Positions 10,195 through 21,811 of a DNA stretch of 64,000 nt are shown piece after piece. The notes under the pieces were generated by a model. That model did not search any database. It was given only the letters and a program-made list of their open reading frames with translations, and was not told where the DNA came from. How positions within the stretch are numbered: the first letter of the stretch is position 1; each line of letters opens with the position of its first letter. The position numbers and the translations under genes are program-made. The DNA is taken from NCBI GenBank assembly GCA_032718475.1, contig JAUCBJ010006764.1:1-64000 (forward strand), written 5' to 3'. Origin of the DNA: Nemertoderma westbladi (lineage: Eukaryota; Xenacoelomorpha; Nemertodermatida; Nemertodermatidae).

Positions 10195-10540
10195 TTGTGT
10201 GATTTGGTGGGATTACCTGATTTGTTGTGATTTGGTGTGATTTGTTGTGAAGGCGGGGTAGCTCAGTTGGTTGAGCGCCGGGCCTGCAATCTAATGGTTG
10301 TAGGTTCAGCCCCGCCAGGGTCCACTCAGCCTTTCATCCACTGGGGTCGATAAAATGAGTACCAGTTAAATAACTGGGAGCAAATCTTGGGATAGGAGTA
10401 GCGCCCACCCCTACCCTCGGGTAGCAGCTATCGAAAGAGGAGCCTTTGGGTCGCCTCCGGCTACGGCCGACTTTGCTTTGTTGTGATTTGGTGTGATTTG
10501 TTGTGATTTGGTCAATTTTGTGTGATTTGGGTGTTTAGAC
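10195..10540. repeat. gtgatttgGT-type simple repeat split by a SINE
   Basis: Units like ttgttgtgatttggtgtgatt lie on both sides (10195-10250 and 10478-10535) of the SINE at 10251-10480. This indicates that the SINE inserted into a pre-existing tandem repeat. Confidence 0.6.
10251..10480 (+). mobile_element. tRNA-derived SINE with Ceph-like core
   Basis: The head is tRNA-like: box A-like tagctcagttggttgagcgc and box B-like ggttcagcccc. Its outer 7 bases GGCGGGG can pair with CCCCGCC. The body contains gcctttcatccactggggtc followed by gataaaatgagtaccagt. This resembles the central domain of cephalopod-type SINEs as I remember it. A diverged relative with a different tRNA head lies at 43930-44175 (-). 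It is transcribed, if at all, by RNA polymerase III and mobilised by a partner LINE. Not a functional tRNA, because the anticodon stem does not pair. Confidence 0.7.
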
Positions 10541-11891
10541 GGACCGCAACATCCAGTTAGGAACACAACGCCCGATTTTGTTCTTTTGAATGCCAAAATT
10601 TGGCGTTTCCAGAACCAATCTTGCTGCATTTTCCCCATGGCTCTTTCCGGTTTCAGGGGCACTGAATTTTTAACAACTGCAGTATTACTATCAACTGTTA
10701 TTTATTGTACAGGTTCACCAGTATTGGTGTACAGGTGTATAAACACTGACCTGACAAACAGCGTCCATTAGATGTAATCTCAGACCAGAATTTTCAAAAT
10801 CTTTTTTTTTTACACTCCTCAAGGTTATATCAATTCTCTACACCCACTCCCATGTCCTCAAAGTACCCTTATCTCTATTAAGTTCAGCAAAATGTGCCTC
10901 GAAAGCCTCAAGGTCTGGTCCACATCTAACCTTAGTAGCTTTAGAATTGGACTTTAGTAAGTTCCAGAATTTTTTGCACTCACTTACTTTATAGCCTAAC
11001 AATTTGGCTGTCTCATTTCTTTAGTGAATATATTTTGTAGTCTTGAGCGCTTTACAGTATTCCTTGCGCTTTTCAAAAAAACAATCTCTTATTGTTTTTG
11101 TTTGTTGGTGTTATTGTTTTTCCAATTGTTCAACGCATGCCTAAATGCGACTTTTTTACTGGCACATTCACTGTTGTACCAATGAAAGGAGGTTGTATTG
11201 TATTGTGTCCTCTATCGGAACCGGAACCTCTATCGTTGAACTTATCTAAAATATTATAAATTTTTGCAAGGTTAGGCGAATCAAGACTTTCACAGACCAA
11301 ATCAAGAATACTAGTTAGATTGGACTTAACAGCCCCAGATTACAGACTATTTACAAACCTCTCCTTGCCGGATTCCTTCCATACATACTTTATTTTAGTG
11401 GCTTGGGGTTGATGAGGAGGTTTTTACTACATTATTTACCCTGGATTTGTTAGCCGTACGCTTACCCATGCTAAGACCTATCGTCACTACCGAATGACCA
11501 GAAAAGGCATTTGAATCTCCTATAGAAAACGTCTTACATCGATTCAATACATTGGCACGGGCTGCAAAATAATCAATTGTTGATTCACCATTATGATTAC
11601 GGAAAGTGTATTTACCTACCCCTAGATCAGAGCCTACTCTACCATTGAATATGAGTAAACCCGTGTCTTACACACATTCAAGAACCGTCTCCCGTACGCA
11701 TTAATGCGGCTGTCACAATTACTCCTTACTCGAGCAACATTCCATATCTCAAAATCGTCTTAAAAAAAAGTATACACATCATCAGGAGGTAGCAGGTCAT
11801 ATTATCAAGTGCTGCATGAATTATCCACAATATAATCACATTCGAGCCCTGTATGTGCATTTAGATCACCCACTAGAATTACATCATATTG

Positions 11892-12254
11892 CTAAACATA
11901 ACAACTCAATCCTTTCTCAATTTTATTGAAAGAAGCAATGCTATCACCAGACTGTGCGGACGAACATTCTGGTGGAATGTAGGCTGCACAAATTATTAAA
12001 TCTTTCACACCATCGCAAGAAGTTTTCAGCTCTAACCACAACATATCCTCATGTTCGAAAAGCTCCAACCGAGACAAATATGTTTCTAACTCCTGTTTAT
12101 AATATACTACTAGACCTCCACTATACCGTCTAGCATTTCTACGTTTGGTTTTCCTACTATTTACAAACTTTCCATAACCAACTAAGTCGATATTATGGAG
12201 TGATCTTGGAGACAGCCATGTCTCGGCACATATAAAAATATCATGCTCAATCAC
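11892..12254 (-). pseudogene. LINE endonuclease (APE-like) fragment
   Basis: 120 residues. IFICAETWLSPRSL contains the E-T-W motif of APE-type LINE endonucleases, followed by RRYSGGLVVYYK and a LIICAAYIPPECSSA block (the Y-x-P-P motif). The part N-terminal to IFICAETWL and the catalytic H at the C-terminus are not in this frame. It belongs to the degraded element at 10815-13458. Confidence 0.75.
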
Positions 12255-12744
12255 TAATCTGTGAAAATCTGGTTCACATAGGGTACTACAGTAGTTATCC
12301 CTTCTACATTAACAAATCCAATCACTGTCAAACACATGTTGTTGTTCAATGGGAGTTTCATCACTTAGGCGGCTAATTTGAGTTACTTGCCTCTCAGGTG
12401 GAGCCAACAATGGTCTCCCCACACTCACTCTTAGAGACAGACTGTACAGGTGAAGCATCCAATGGGGCACTGTTCTGCTGACTAGCAGGAATAACATAAC
12501 TATTGTTAGTTATATTTCTAGGATCCAGGACACCTACTGTAGTAGGCTTGCTAAGGCTACCATGCACGCACAGCCGGGCCTGTCACATCCCTACATTTTC
12601 TATTTACACTTTCCAAACTATGGCTACGAATTTTCCAATGTGCTATCTGTCGTCTAGCCCTAGTATATGGGGACCTTCAGATCCTGGATTATTTAAGTAT
12701 ATTATTGTATATTATTGTATATTATTAAGTTGCAACTGATAACT

Positions 12745-12930
12745 TAAGACTGCCTGTTCAATAGAAGTGGATTAGGTGGGATAGCGAATGTCAGGGGCAA
12801 GTGGCTGAACTGGTTAGCGCTACTGATGAGGCCTGATAGGCTGAAATGTACGTATAGCGCTGGTTCAACCCCCTGTGACGCGCTTTCTCATTTTTCTTAA
12901 TTTCTGAACAAATCCATAATATTATATCTT
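12745..12930 (+). mobile_element. tRNA-derived SINE, family B, copy 1
   Basis: About 185 bp. It starts taagactgcctgttcaatag and contains box A-like gtggctgaactggttagcgc and box B-like ggttcaacccc. It ends in an AT-rich tail (ccataatattatatct). It is about 93% like copy 2 at 13954-14138 by eye. Its insertion interrupts the LINE relic around it. Confidence 0.75.
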
Positions 12931-13589
12931 TAATTACAGTTGCATTAACAGCTCAACTCCAATTTATTTATTGTTAGAAAAGCCGTTATCGTTAACATTG
13001 GTATCAAATCAAGCTGGACAGCTAGGCCAATATTACCTTGTTGTACTCTACTAGCTAAGGATCTTGGAGCATTATCCATGACTGGAACTTGGGCTGCGTA
13101 AGATATACAGTAGGTTGACTAACTTCATTCATACCTGTGACATCGATACTAATGTCATCATTGCACGAATCTACTGTAGTACTGTGAAACGATTACTAGT
13201 GTGGACAGCAAAAGCATGTTGGTTCCTCACGTGATTACCAGCACTTCCACTTACACCTAATCCACCTTGTATATTTAAAAAACCATTCCCATTATTAGAT
13301 GTGGGTTTAGTATGGTGTACCTTAACCCATAAATCATCTTGTACCGAAACTGGGCTACTATTCACTGCGCCATTATTAGACAGGTTACCACTGGTATTGG
13401 ATGATAAGGTGCAAGCTTTTTGTGCTTTAAGCTTTAAGTGCAAGTTTACATCACTCACACTATTATAATTATTGATTATAGCACGGATTAATGGATTATA
13501 GCAGGAAATTTGAAATGACTTTCTAAATATTATAAAAAATGTACCAGTGAAAGCGTCGGTTTCGATGATGGAGATGAGTTATCATGAGT

Positions 13590-13914
13590 TACAGTAGTAG
13601 GTCTACAGAATGTTGGGATTTTGTAAATCCAGACAAAGTAAAGGCAACACAATGTGCATTTGACGAAACGAGAACTGGGTTTACCAATATTAAGACAATA
13701 TACTTTGGTATCGGTGAATATGTACTTATTTATAATAAATACACTTATTAACATTTTAGTTCAGTGCACAAATCAAAGGATCATAAGTGCAAACTCTAAT
13801 AGGGACAACAAACCAAGAACAAAAGCAGTAACTACTGTTGAATTGCGGCGTTTCATTGGAATTATTTTTTTGATGGCTGTTGTCAGGAAAACTACAAATG
13901 AAAGAATATTTTAA
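13590..13914 (+). pseudogene. piggyBac-like transposase fragment
   Basis: The frame 13654-13914 ends with LVQCTNQRIISANSN followed by TTVELRRFIGIIFLMAVVRK. This matches the start of the piggyBac transposase domain, where a QTN motif is followed by an E-x-(K/R)-x-F-x-G-I-x-x-(L/M)-M-G block. Nearby upstream codons in another frame read FDETRTGFTNIK, so a frameshift is likely. The catalytic aspartates lie further downstream in such proteins and are not present. The frame stops at 13914, about 40 bp before a SINE. Confidence 0.5.
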
Positions 13915-13946
13915 TGCTTATATTTAGACGATATATATAGGATATG

Positions 13947-14138
13947 CATCTTAAAGACTGCCTGTTCAATAGAAGTGGATTAGGTGGGATAGTGAATGTC
14001 AGGGACAAGTGGCTGAACTGGTTAGCGCTACTGATGAGGCCTGTTAGGCTGAAACGTATTTATAGCGCTGGTTCAACCCTCGGTGACGCGCTTTCTCATT
14101 TTTTCCATTTCTGAACAATACCATAATATTACATCTTA
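13947..14138 (+). mobile_element. tRNA-derived SINE, family B, copy 2
   Basis: Same structure as copy 1 at 12745. It is flanked by 7-bp direct repeats catctta at 13947-13953 and 14132-14138, a plausible target duplication made by LINE machinery. The body carries gtggctgaactggttagcgc and ggttcaaccct. Confidence 0.8.
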
Positions 14139-14139
14139 T

Positions 14140-14340
14140 ATTTAGACGGACAGACCAACGGACAGACAAACTCACAAACAGTCAGATGAGTGTCCACCAC
14201 AGATGAATTCTGACAGCGGAAATGAAATCACCGACTAGGAAAAGCCATGGAACAAACCGAACATTTTAGCAATATCATGTGATTTACTATATTTTGACAG
14301 ACAGACAGACAGACAGAGACAGACAGACATATAATTAGGT
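14140..14340. repeat. Degenerate (gaca)n microsatellite
   Basis: Tetranucleotide gaca/agac repeats occur at about 14143-14185 and 14296-14332, separated by unique sequence. No gene. Confidence 0.7.
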
Positions 14341-16518
14341 GTAGAAATGTTTGGAACAGTGTCAAGAATGATTTTTTAGCCCACAGGTCGCCAATGGGTT
14401 AACTATGTTTCATGCAACCCGAGTTTGATGTTAGTTGAGTTGACAATGGTCACTCTAAGGTCAGTGATTTCATCACACAGGATATCCCCAACAAGATTGA
14501 CCCTGTCATTGCTCACTGTGTCTCAACTTTCATAACAGACAATGCTGCAAACGAGCTGAACCTCCTGCTCCAGGATTTCATGTGAATGCAGTCAATCAAG
14601 GTCCATTTTGCGATATACAAATTAATAACAAATAATATAAGTATAATAACAAACACCTCGAAAAATACAGCTTGCCAACACATTGTTACTACCAATATAC
14701 AAATTAATGGCTCTCAAGTCAGCCCACGGCAAGCCGATTTTAGGGCATTCATCGTAATACAGGAAATAGACTATCTTACCTTAGGCCTACATCCTGTAAA
14801 TATTTTTATAAAACAAGTAACATGTATATATAATATGTAACTGTAGGCCTAAGTATTTGGTGTCGCTTCTGTTTGCTTATTATCCTGATGATGGCCCTAG
14901 TGGCAGAAATTAATAGTTGATATAAAGCGCTCGTTGTTTTCTTTAGTTACCAGGGCAGTGAAAACTCCAAACAAGATAGTCATTTCCTGTATACAGAAGA
15001 ATGTCAAGGATAAGTGGATGGATGGACATGTTCGTTCAGGTTGAATGAGATCTTCTGGGACCAGCTAAAGTGAATCACTACCATTGTTTGAGTCTCAATT
15101 CTAGAGACAGCAAAAAGAGACACGAATTCGATTCCTGCCTACGGGTCTGCCATTATGCAGTATGTAGGATAGCTGGAATTTTTATCTTTTATGTTCCAAT
15201 TGTCTGATTCTAGTTTAGTTGGACTCTCTAAGTCAAGGCAGAAGTAAACTAGCCTCTTTTAGAAATGTTAAGTCATCACGAACTGAACTATCTGAACTTT
15301 CTCCCTATTACAATATTACAATACAAAATACTTTAAAGTTGGCTGGTCTGTTTTACAATTTCTGAAAATTAGTGAGTATAATATATAGTATAATAATTTA
15401 AAGTAGTCCTACTTCAAGCCCAGTAGTTTGCATAAAATGCTTATACTTTGGCATTGTCTCACCTGGAAACTGGAATTTCTTTTTCAACACTTATTCAGAA
15501 TAATTATTCATTGATAATAGGTTAACTTTTTGAAATCCATAACTATCATTTAACTATGTTAAGCCCTCTTTATAAAGAAGAACAATTCGGAATATCGTCA
15601 GCAACAATTAATTAAAATGACAAAAATGTCAAAGTAAAGCTGTTCAAGTGGATACTGAATAATGAATGCAGTTGATATAAATTTTATGGTAACGCCCTCA
15701 TTATATTATGATTAAGGATGCTTTTGTTAAAATGTCATCCTCATTATTATTATATTTATAATGAAGATGATCAAAATATACCTTAATTATACCCACATCT
15801 TATACCTTAATATACCCTTATACCCTACTTTTTGTTCTCGACAGAAAGAAGAGGAGTTCGTTGCAGCCACTACTGTTTGTTTATCTGCACCTCCTTCTCA
15901 GGCTTTTGAAGTTGCTTATTAGGATGTCTGAATACCTGGGTTGGTCGATTTATGAGAGTTATACAAAACATGGCAAGTTAAAAATTGCAATGGGTTGTAA
16001 GTTTTTCACAATCTAGAAGTTTTAAAGTGAGTCTTAGGAAGGAATACTTCAAAATGTAGCACTACCTGATTTATAAATCTTTAATGAAATAATGCAATAA
16101 ATGCTTTGTGAGAAAATCAATGAACCTCAAGGGTGCTAGTAGGGGGACACAGACCGTGACTACTGGGATGATGACCCTGTTCTGTTGTTGTTATTGCTGG
16201 TATAGCTGGCGTGTGTGCAAATGATGATAAGTCATTAGTCCCTCCCCACCCGGCTGGCTAGAAACCGCCGATGCGTACGAAGACTGTAGCACTCCGTTAG
16301 GATATATCTATATATTTATATGACGTCTTCTATATAACTAATATAGCTCGATATTACTAAATATTCAAAATATTATTCATATATTTGATATAATATCTCG
16401 ACATATATTTAAACACATAGTTAAACACATATTTAACATATTGCTAGTATATTTCCTTTATATGAACATCCATTATAATATTATATAAACATTGCAAATA
16501 TTCAATGAAATTAATTAA
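14341..16518. other. No recognisable gene
   Basis: AT-rich non-coding DNA downstream (3') of the first GPCR gene. Short frames at 14513-14840 are motif-free. Nothing else supported. Confidence 0.55.
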
Positions 16519-17706
16519 TTATATCCTGTATACAATGGTATTATTACATTTTTTGACAATGACAATTGGCCTAAATAAATGTTTATAAACAGCCTTTCTC
16601 CAACTCTCGACAAACAATGCCATGACATAAAAATTTAAAGAGTAAACAATTGTGACCACATCATTGATAGCTGTGTATATTGATGCAAAACGTAACCACC
16701 AAACAAGATTAATTACATCCTCTATAACAACTGTTTCAGGTTTGTTGGTGAATTTAAAATCTGCAGGATTAATATAAGCTGCATTAATAAAAAATATTAA
16801 ATCCAATATAAACAATTTAAGACCGGTCATGATCATAATTATTAGCATCATATTCAATAAATTTTTATCTTTCTTCAACCTCTCAATATTTTGTTGATGT
16901 TGTCGTGAAAATATTTTCACTTTAATAATAACACAAATGCTGAGAAAAACAATTAGAACTAGATGAACAAATTGTTTGATGGGGAGGTAATATGTGATTA
17001 TAAATTTTCTGTAGCTGGATCGAATACCTTTAAATTCAACTGTAGTGGTATTCCATGTTCCAGGGGTTGCCCATGGCGATGTATCTTTGATAATTTCATG
17101 GTCACCAACATATGCAAATATAAGAAGTGTTTGAAACGATAAAATCACCATTATAATAATTATAAATAATTTATTCTGATGGCGAGTCAGTGTTTTATAA
17201 TGTATGGGCAGATAAACTGCTATCATTCGATCAATAGATATCATTATAGCTGTCCAGCATGCAAGATCTTGCCCAATTCGAACAAACAATAAATAATATG
17301 ATCTGATGACTGCTTCAAATACATTTGAGCACCCAAAATATGACAATATCCCTATATCTCTATTCCTCTCTGATGTTTCATTACAAAAATAATCTGTATT
17401 TGCCATAATTCTAAATAATTCGCTTAAAAGTGCGGCTGTTTCCATCACACCATCCAAGCATAATATCTTGTAAAACAGGGATTTAAATTGATTCTCATTT
17501 ACTACAATAAATATTGTAAGAATATAACCAATAACACCAATAATTGAATGGGTTACGGTGTATGGTATAATGACTTTTGCCATAAAATCTTGAACAGCAT
17601 TCAATAATACGAAATAAGTGTCAGTTACTGCTTCATATTCTTTATCACTTATAAGTGGAAATTTATAGATAGAGTTAACTGATTCTAATGTACGATTAAG
17701 TTCCAT
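16519..17706 (-). CDS. Rhodopsin-like G protein-coupled receptor (copy 1)
   Basis: 395 residues in a single exon, likely a plasma-membrane peptide or chemical-signal receptor. Seven hydrophobic segments are visible: TM1 near SIIGVIGYILTIFIVV, TM2 with LCLDGVMETAALL, and TM3 ending in IMISIDRMIAVYLPI (DRM in place of DRY). TM4 reads LFIIIIMVILSFQTLLIFAY, TM5 carries YLPIKQFVHLVLIVF, TM6 reads MMLIIMIMTGLKLFI, and TM7 reads NDVVTIVYSLNFYVMALF in the NPxxY position. Cysteines before TM3 and N-glycosylation sites (NRT, NTT) fit the outside face. The start ATG is supported by a leader (gcggatgcaaatt just upstream) shared with the paralogue at 32851-34011. The family resembles invertebrate FMRFamide-receptor-like or orphan class A receptors. 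The ligand is unknown. Confidence 0.85.
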   Translation of the reverse strand: MELNRTLESVNSIYKFPLISDKEYEAVTDTYFVLLNAVQDFMAKVIIPYTVTHSIIGVIGYILTIFIVVNENQFKSLFYKILCLDGVMETAALLSELFRIMANTDYFCNETSERNRDIGILSYFGCSNVFEAVIRSYYLLFVRIGQDLACWTAIMISIDRMIAVYLPIHYKTLTRHQNKLFIIIIMVILSFQTLLIFAYVGDHEIIKDTSPWATPGTWNTTTVEFKGIRSSYRKFIITYYLPIKQFVHLVLIVFLSICVIIKVKIFSRQHQQNIERLKKDKNLLNMMLIIMIMTGLKLFILDLIFFINAAYINPADFKFTNKPETVVIEDVINLVWWLRFASIYTAINDVVTIVYSLNFYVMALFVESWRKAVYKHLFRPIVIVKKCNNTIVYRI

Positions 17707-18689
17707 GGTTGTAGCGGATGCAAATTAATTAAAATGAAATATATAGGCTTCTTTACTGTATTACTATTATAATGTAATAATTTATAATAGAAGCCTGTAT
17801 TGTGAATCTCTAAAGAAGACCCTGAAATGAATTGTCCAAGTAATAATATTATTTTGTTTATAATATCCCATTTATTGTCTGCAAAGATGAAAACAATTTT
17901 AACGAATTGTGAGTGTGTCAGGTCAGGATCATGACTTCGTGAAGTCTTAAGATGTGTTGCTAACGTTCCAAATGTGGAGTTCCAAACTTTCAGTTCCAGA
18001 TGTTCCAAACATGGAGTTCCAAATATGCAGTCTTCATCAGTTAGAAGCATGCATGGGCAGCTCTAAACAGCTTTACTTTGCCTTTGGCTACTCTCTCTCC
18101 AGTAGGGGGGTAAGACAGGCAGCCTGCCATGAGATAACTGTCGCATGTAAGGCCATTTGTATCTGGTTACTGATGCAATCCATAGTGGGTGGTGGAGCGC
18201 TTTTTTGCTGAGTGCGCTTTCGGGATAAATACCCTGGTTTGCCATTCCACAGGGTGAGTGTAGCAGTAGGCAAACGAGTTACATTGTTCGGGTTTGCAGT
18301 GTGGGTGTCGCAGTTGAGTCAGTTATGGGGCCCATCACCCACGTCTACACTGATACACGTGACTCACCAAGGGCAAGGGCTATCGGCTATGCAGCTCATC
18401 TTACACGTGCAGGTAGCAGTGGGCTGTACTCAACAGAAGGGAAATGGGAGCAGTCTACTCCTGATCTTATCTGGAAATATACCCTTTCTGCCGAGTATAT
18501 GGCCCAAGGGCATCTGCGCCTACTTACAAGCCCAGATGATCCCCTTTGTACCTGTACGAGGGTCTTTGCAGCCACAGGTGTAACCTCCTTTATGTTGTAT
18601 GGAGGTAGAAGGTTTTATTGATCAATGACCATATGTCAGTAAGTAGTCCTATGTAGTCATGTAGGAAGTAGTTATGGCTGAAACCTGGT
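17707..18689. other. Intergenic; unassigned frames near 18212-18621
   Basis: Two overlapping plus-strand frames (18212-18583 and 18301-18621) of about 106-123 residues end about 70 bp before a retroelement nuclease relic. One contains MGPITHVYTDTRDSPRARAI and LYSTEGKWEQSTPDLIWKYT. I do not recognise either. They may be part of the same decayed retroelement or may be chance. Minus-strand frames 17685-18050 and 18063-18273 look like shadows. Confidence 0.4.
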
Positions 18690-18975
18690 CGATGTCCCAG
18701 CCAGATGCGACGGGTGTGGGGTAGTATTCGACCTGAACCATGGCCTAAATTGCAAGAAAGAAGGTCTTGTATTGCAACAACACAACGAACTCCGCAATGT
18801 CATGACGATCTAGCATTCTTCGTGTTTGGACCTCACAACGTGTCGCTCGAGCCCATAGTCAAAGAACAGGCAGGTCTAGAATGAGGGCAGGGCTTCGGTG
18901 CGATGTAGGAGTTTGGGGGGCGTTCAACCCGCAGTCTCAGGCGTTGTTGGATATTAAGGTTGTAAACTAGGTTTA
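18690..18975 (+). pseudogene. Relic of retroelement restriction-like nuclease domain
   Basis: Three short in-order pieces in shifting frames. First is a zinc-knuckle-like [18 protein letters not shown] followed by [10 protein letters not shown] (18700-18815). Second is NVSLEPIVKEQAG (about 18837-18875). Third is RAGLRCDVGVWGAFNPQSQA ending LLDIKVVN (18880-18970). This order (C-x2-C..H..C, RHNE-like, EP, then D..G..W..LLD-V) matches a C-terminal PD-(D/E)xK-like domain common in invertebrate retroelement proteins. It resembles in outline, not in detail, the domain at 39657-40316. Frameshifts and stops show it is dead. Confidence 0.55.
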
Positions 18976-21677
18976 TATATGTTTATTATCTATTTATATA
19001 TTATTTATTATCTATTTAGTTTGTAAAATTGATAGTCTTGACTACCGCAAGTCACTAAGAGGGCTCATTCACGCCGGCTCCTACGTTTCTAATTGCGTCC
19101 TCTATACACTTACCAGATGCAAACCAATCTCAGTCACGGTTATTAAGGAATGCACTGCAATGGCTCTCCGATATGCCGCATGTCCCAGTGTTACTCTGCA
19201 AGGATCCTTCCGTGCCTTGTCGAACCTGAATCATAAGAAACATTTTTGTGGGGTCTCCAGTGGATACAATAAGGCTAAACACGAATTTCAACTCCCAAGA
19301 CTATACTCCCTGCTCACATACAAATATTCCACACCCAACATCTTAGCGAGAATTGACATAGGACCACCCCCACAAGCTGATATACTCACGGCGCAATTTC
19401 TCCGCGACTGCTACGCGTTGAAAAGCATTAAATTTACCGCTAAAAAACGAAGGATCCTACAGTTCTTTGGAATTAACTGATACCGATCCAACGTACCTCT
19501 AGAATACCCGTCCCGTATGACACTCATAATTGGCTACAAAAGTACGTACGAATGTTTTTACCCCCATCTATTAACGGGTTGCATGTTGCGCCACCCGACG
19601 GAATCTCGACCGCATACAATTAACCCTGACTAATTATGTTTATTAATATAAATTGTATGTTTTGTTGTTATATGTGGAATGTGTATTTATTTTTATGATG
19701 TCTCAATTTTATCTATTATAAACCAGCTTGACCGATGTGCTTATTTAAAAAAAAAACCTTGAGGCCGAATCACACATGGGGTGCCCCCCTATGAGGAAAT
19801 TCTACCGCGAAAATTTTATAGCACTTGCTAACAGCCCGAGTGGGAGTAGGGATCCATTTGGTGGGAAAGGTGAAATGCCATAAAATCCCGATTTGATAAA
19901 GAAATCAACAACATAAAAACTTGCAGTAATGCAAAAACTAAGGTAATTAATTTCAATCAAGAGTGGGTATTTCATTCCTGAGTCATAAGAAAATGAATTT
20001 GTGTGTTTTGTTATGTGCAACTAAGTACCTGGGAATCCATATAAATTTACCTTCGTATCGTATATATATATATACATAATATATAATAATTATTTGTCAT
20101 ATATATTATAGCCAATAAAATATCTATTTAACGACTTTTTTGTGAGAATGACAAACTAAGGGTCTAATAAAATTTAATGTAAAAAAAAGATTTTTTTTTG
20201 GCTTTAAACTGTATAAATAACATGGCTTTACTTTACCAGTAAAGGTAAATAAATAATTTACGCAATAAACATAATAATTATAATGTATGCAGGGCTGCAA
20301 TACACCAAAGGATGTTGGCGGGGCTGAACTCAGAACACTTGAGAGTTGTGGATATTGGATATCCACTGATAAACAACGCGTTCTTGGCCTGTTTTCACCA
20401 GCAGCTAGTGCATGTACGAAATGGTTGCCTTAGCGACAATCTCAGTAAACTCCCATTCGTCAAGGTAAGAATAAATTTAGCCCTGGAACCCAACCCAACC
20501 CCCCCCCCCCCCCCCCCCCCTCCGCCCCCAAACGAGCTCTGACTTCCTTTTGAATGATCCCTTAGGGTCATTCAAAATTTGGACGTCCGATTTGTTTATT
20601 TAATTGTACTGTGAGGTAAGAAATATACAATTGAATAATGTCCGACAATATGAGAGTTATATCACCATCAATATACATTTATAAACTACAAAAAAAAAAT
20701 TTTTAAATCTCGGACAGGGGGGGGGGGGGGGGGGGGGTCCAAAAACCAGAGATTTTCTCGGATGTTTTTCGTATCGTTTTTTGAATGACCCCTTATATAA
20801 AGTAAGTAATATTATATTGAAATAATATGTGTAAAATCCGGACAATAGCAAGACTTTTGTACCACCTACAAATACGATTGTCCTAGTTCCCAATAGGCAT
20901 ACATGTAGCTGTTTCATTGCACTCCATGTGTCATCTAACACCAACGATATAATTTTGTTCGCAGATCGGCCTAGTCAACTATCGGAATACATGGATATGG
21001 ATATATCTCCAACAATATAGGTCGATGAGGGGTAGGAGTCGTGTGGAGGCAGTCCATAGCGTCATGGACCGCGCGTTCTATGACACTCGAAGACTGGGTG
21101 CCCTGCTTTATTCCGCAAGGCTGTCCTGGTGCAGCAGCGCATACAACAGACGTCAGCTTCGAAGAATCATCTGTTTGAGGTAACAACCCTATAACATGGA
21201 GCCACTTCTGTGTGAAGTTTATCACGCCCTGGGAATCACAGTCACCTGTCACCTACTGTACAAACCACACCTATCAGTGTCCCTACAATGACATTACTAC
21301 CAACAGTACCCCCCCCCCCCCCCCCCCCCTATCCAACCCTATCCAACCCTGTCAGTAAGGCCTCAATGAGAAATGTACAGCAGAGTCGGAATCGGATTGG
21401 TACTGGTCAAACGGGGCTTAGTATATTTCAATCCATTCCGGCAACTGTATCAGGTAGAGCCAACAACTAAGTTAATTAATTGAGTTACAGACCACTCTGA
21501 TCAGCAAAATACTACACACAAGTATCGTATATAATTTATTATATTACAATTTATATATTTCCTTTCCCTTCTTTTCCTTTTTCTCCATTCCTTTCTTTTC
21601 CCCTCTTCTCTTGCCCCTCTTTTTCCTCCTTTGTTGTCATTTTTTCTTCCCCCCTCCGATCAGGCTATCTTACCCCA
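18976..21677. other. No recognised gene; homopolymer-rich
   Basis: The frame 19160-19480 (+, 106 residues, containing YSLLTYKYSTPNILARIDIG) is the longest. I do not recognise it and cannot exclude a host or element exon. A C22 run at 20499-20520, a G21 run at 20717-20737 and a C21 run at 21309-21329 lie in non-coding sequence. The plus frames across C runs and minus frames across G runs (proline-rich tails) are artefacts. Confidence 0.45.
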
Positions 21678-21715
21678 GCCCTAGCTCAGTTGGTAGAGCA
21701 TTTAGCGTGAGCTAA
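21678..21715 (+). other. tRNA-like 5' half, truncated
   Basis: The sequence ccctagctcagttggtagagcatttagcgtgagctaa matches a D-arm with box A but breaks off into AT-rich DNA with no T-arm. It is probably the head of a truncated SINE or a tRNA fragment, not a gene. Confidence 0.4.
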
Positions 21716-21811
21716 ATTTAGTATATTATTATTATTTGATCATTAAAATAATATATAAAATAAAAGTGTAGTAATCTAGCTAGCTATAAGAATAATTGTT
21801 AATTGAGTTGC

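Larger units (their letters stand above)
10815..13458 (-). mobile_element. Degraded non-LTR retrotransposon (APE endonuclease part)
   Basis: Read on the minus strand: a possible ORF1-like end at 13171-13458 (motif NRFTVLQ), an apurinic-type endonuclease fragment at 11892-12254, and a linker around 10850-11100 with a KFWNLLKSN-like motif typical of the stretch between endonuclease and RT. The RT itself is missing, so the copy is truncated near 10815. A SINE at 12745-12930 sits inside it. Many stops and frameshifts interrupt it. Confidence 0.6.

Noticed and set aside
10251-10320. Functional tRNA gene
   Set aside because: The outer 7 bp pair, but the anticodon stem does not, and the sequence continues into a SINE body.
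19160-19480. Host exon or DIRS-like protein
   Set aside because: 106 codons open, but I see no motif that supports either reading.
21678-21715. tRNA gene
   Set aside because: Only the D-arm half is present and no T-arm or acceptor 3' strand follows.
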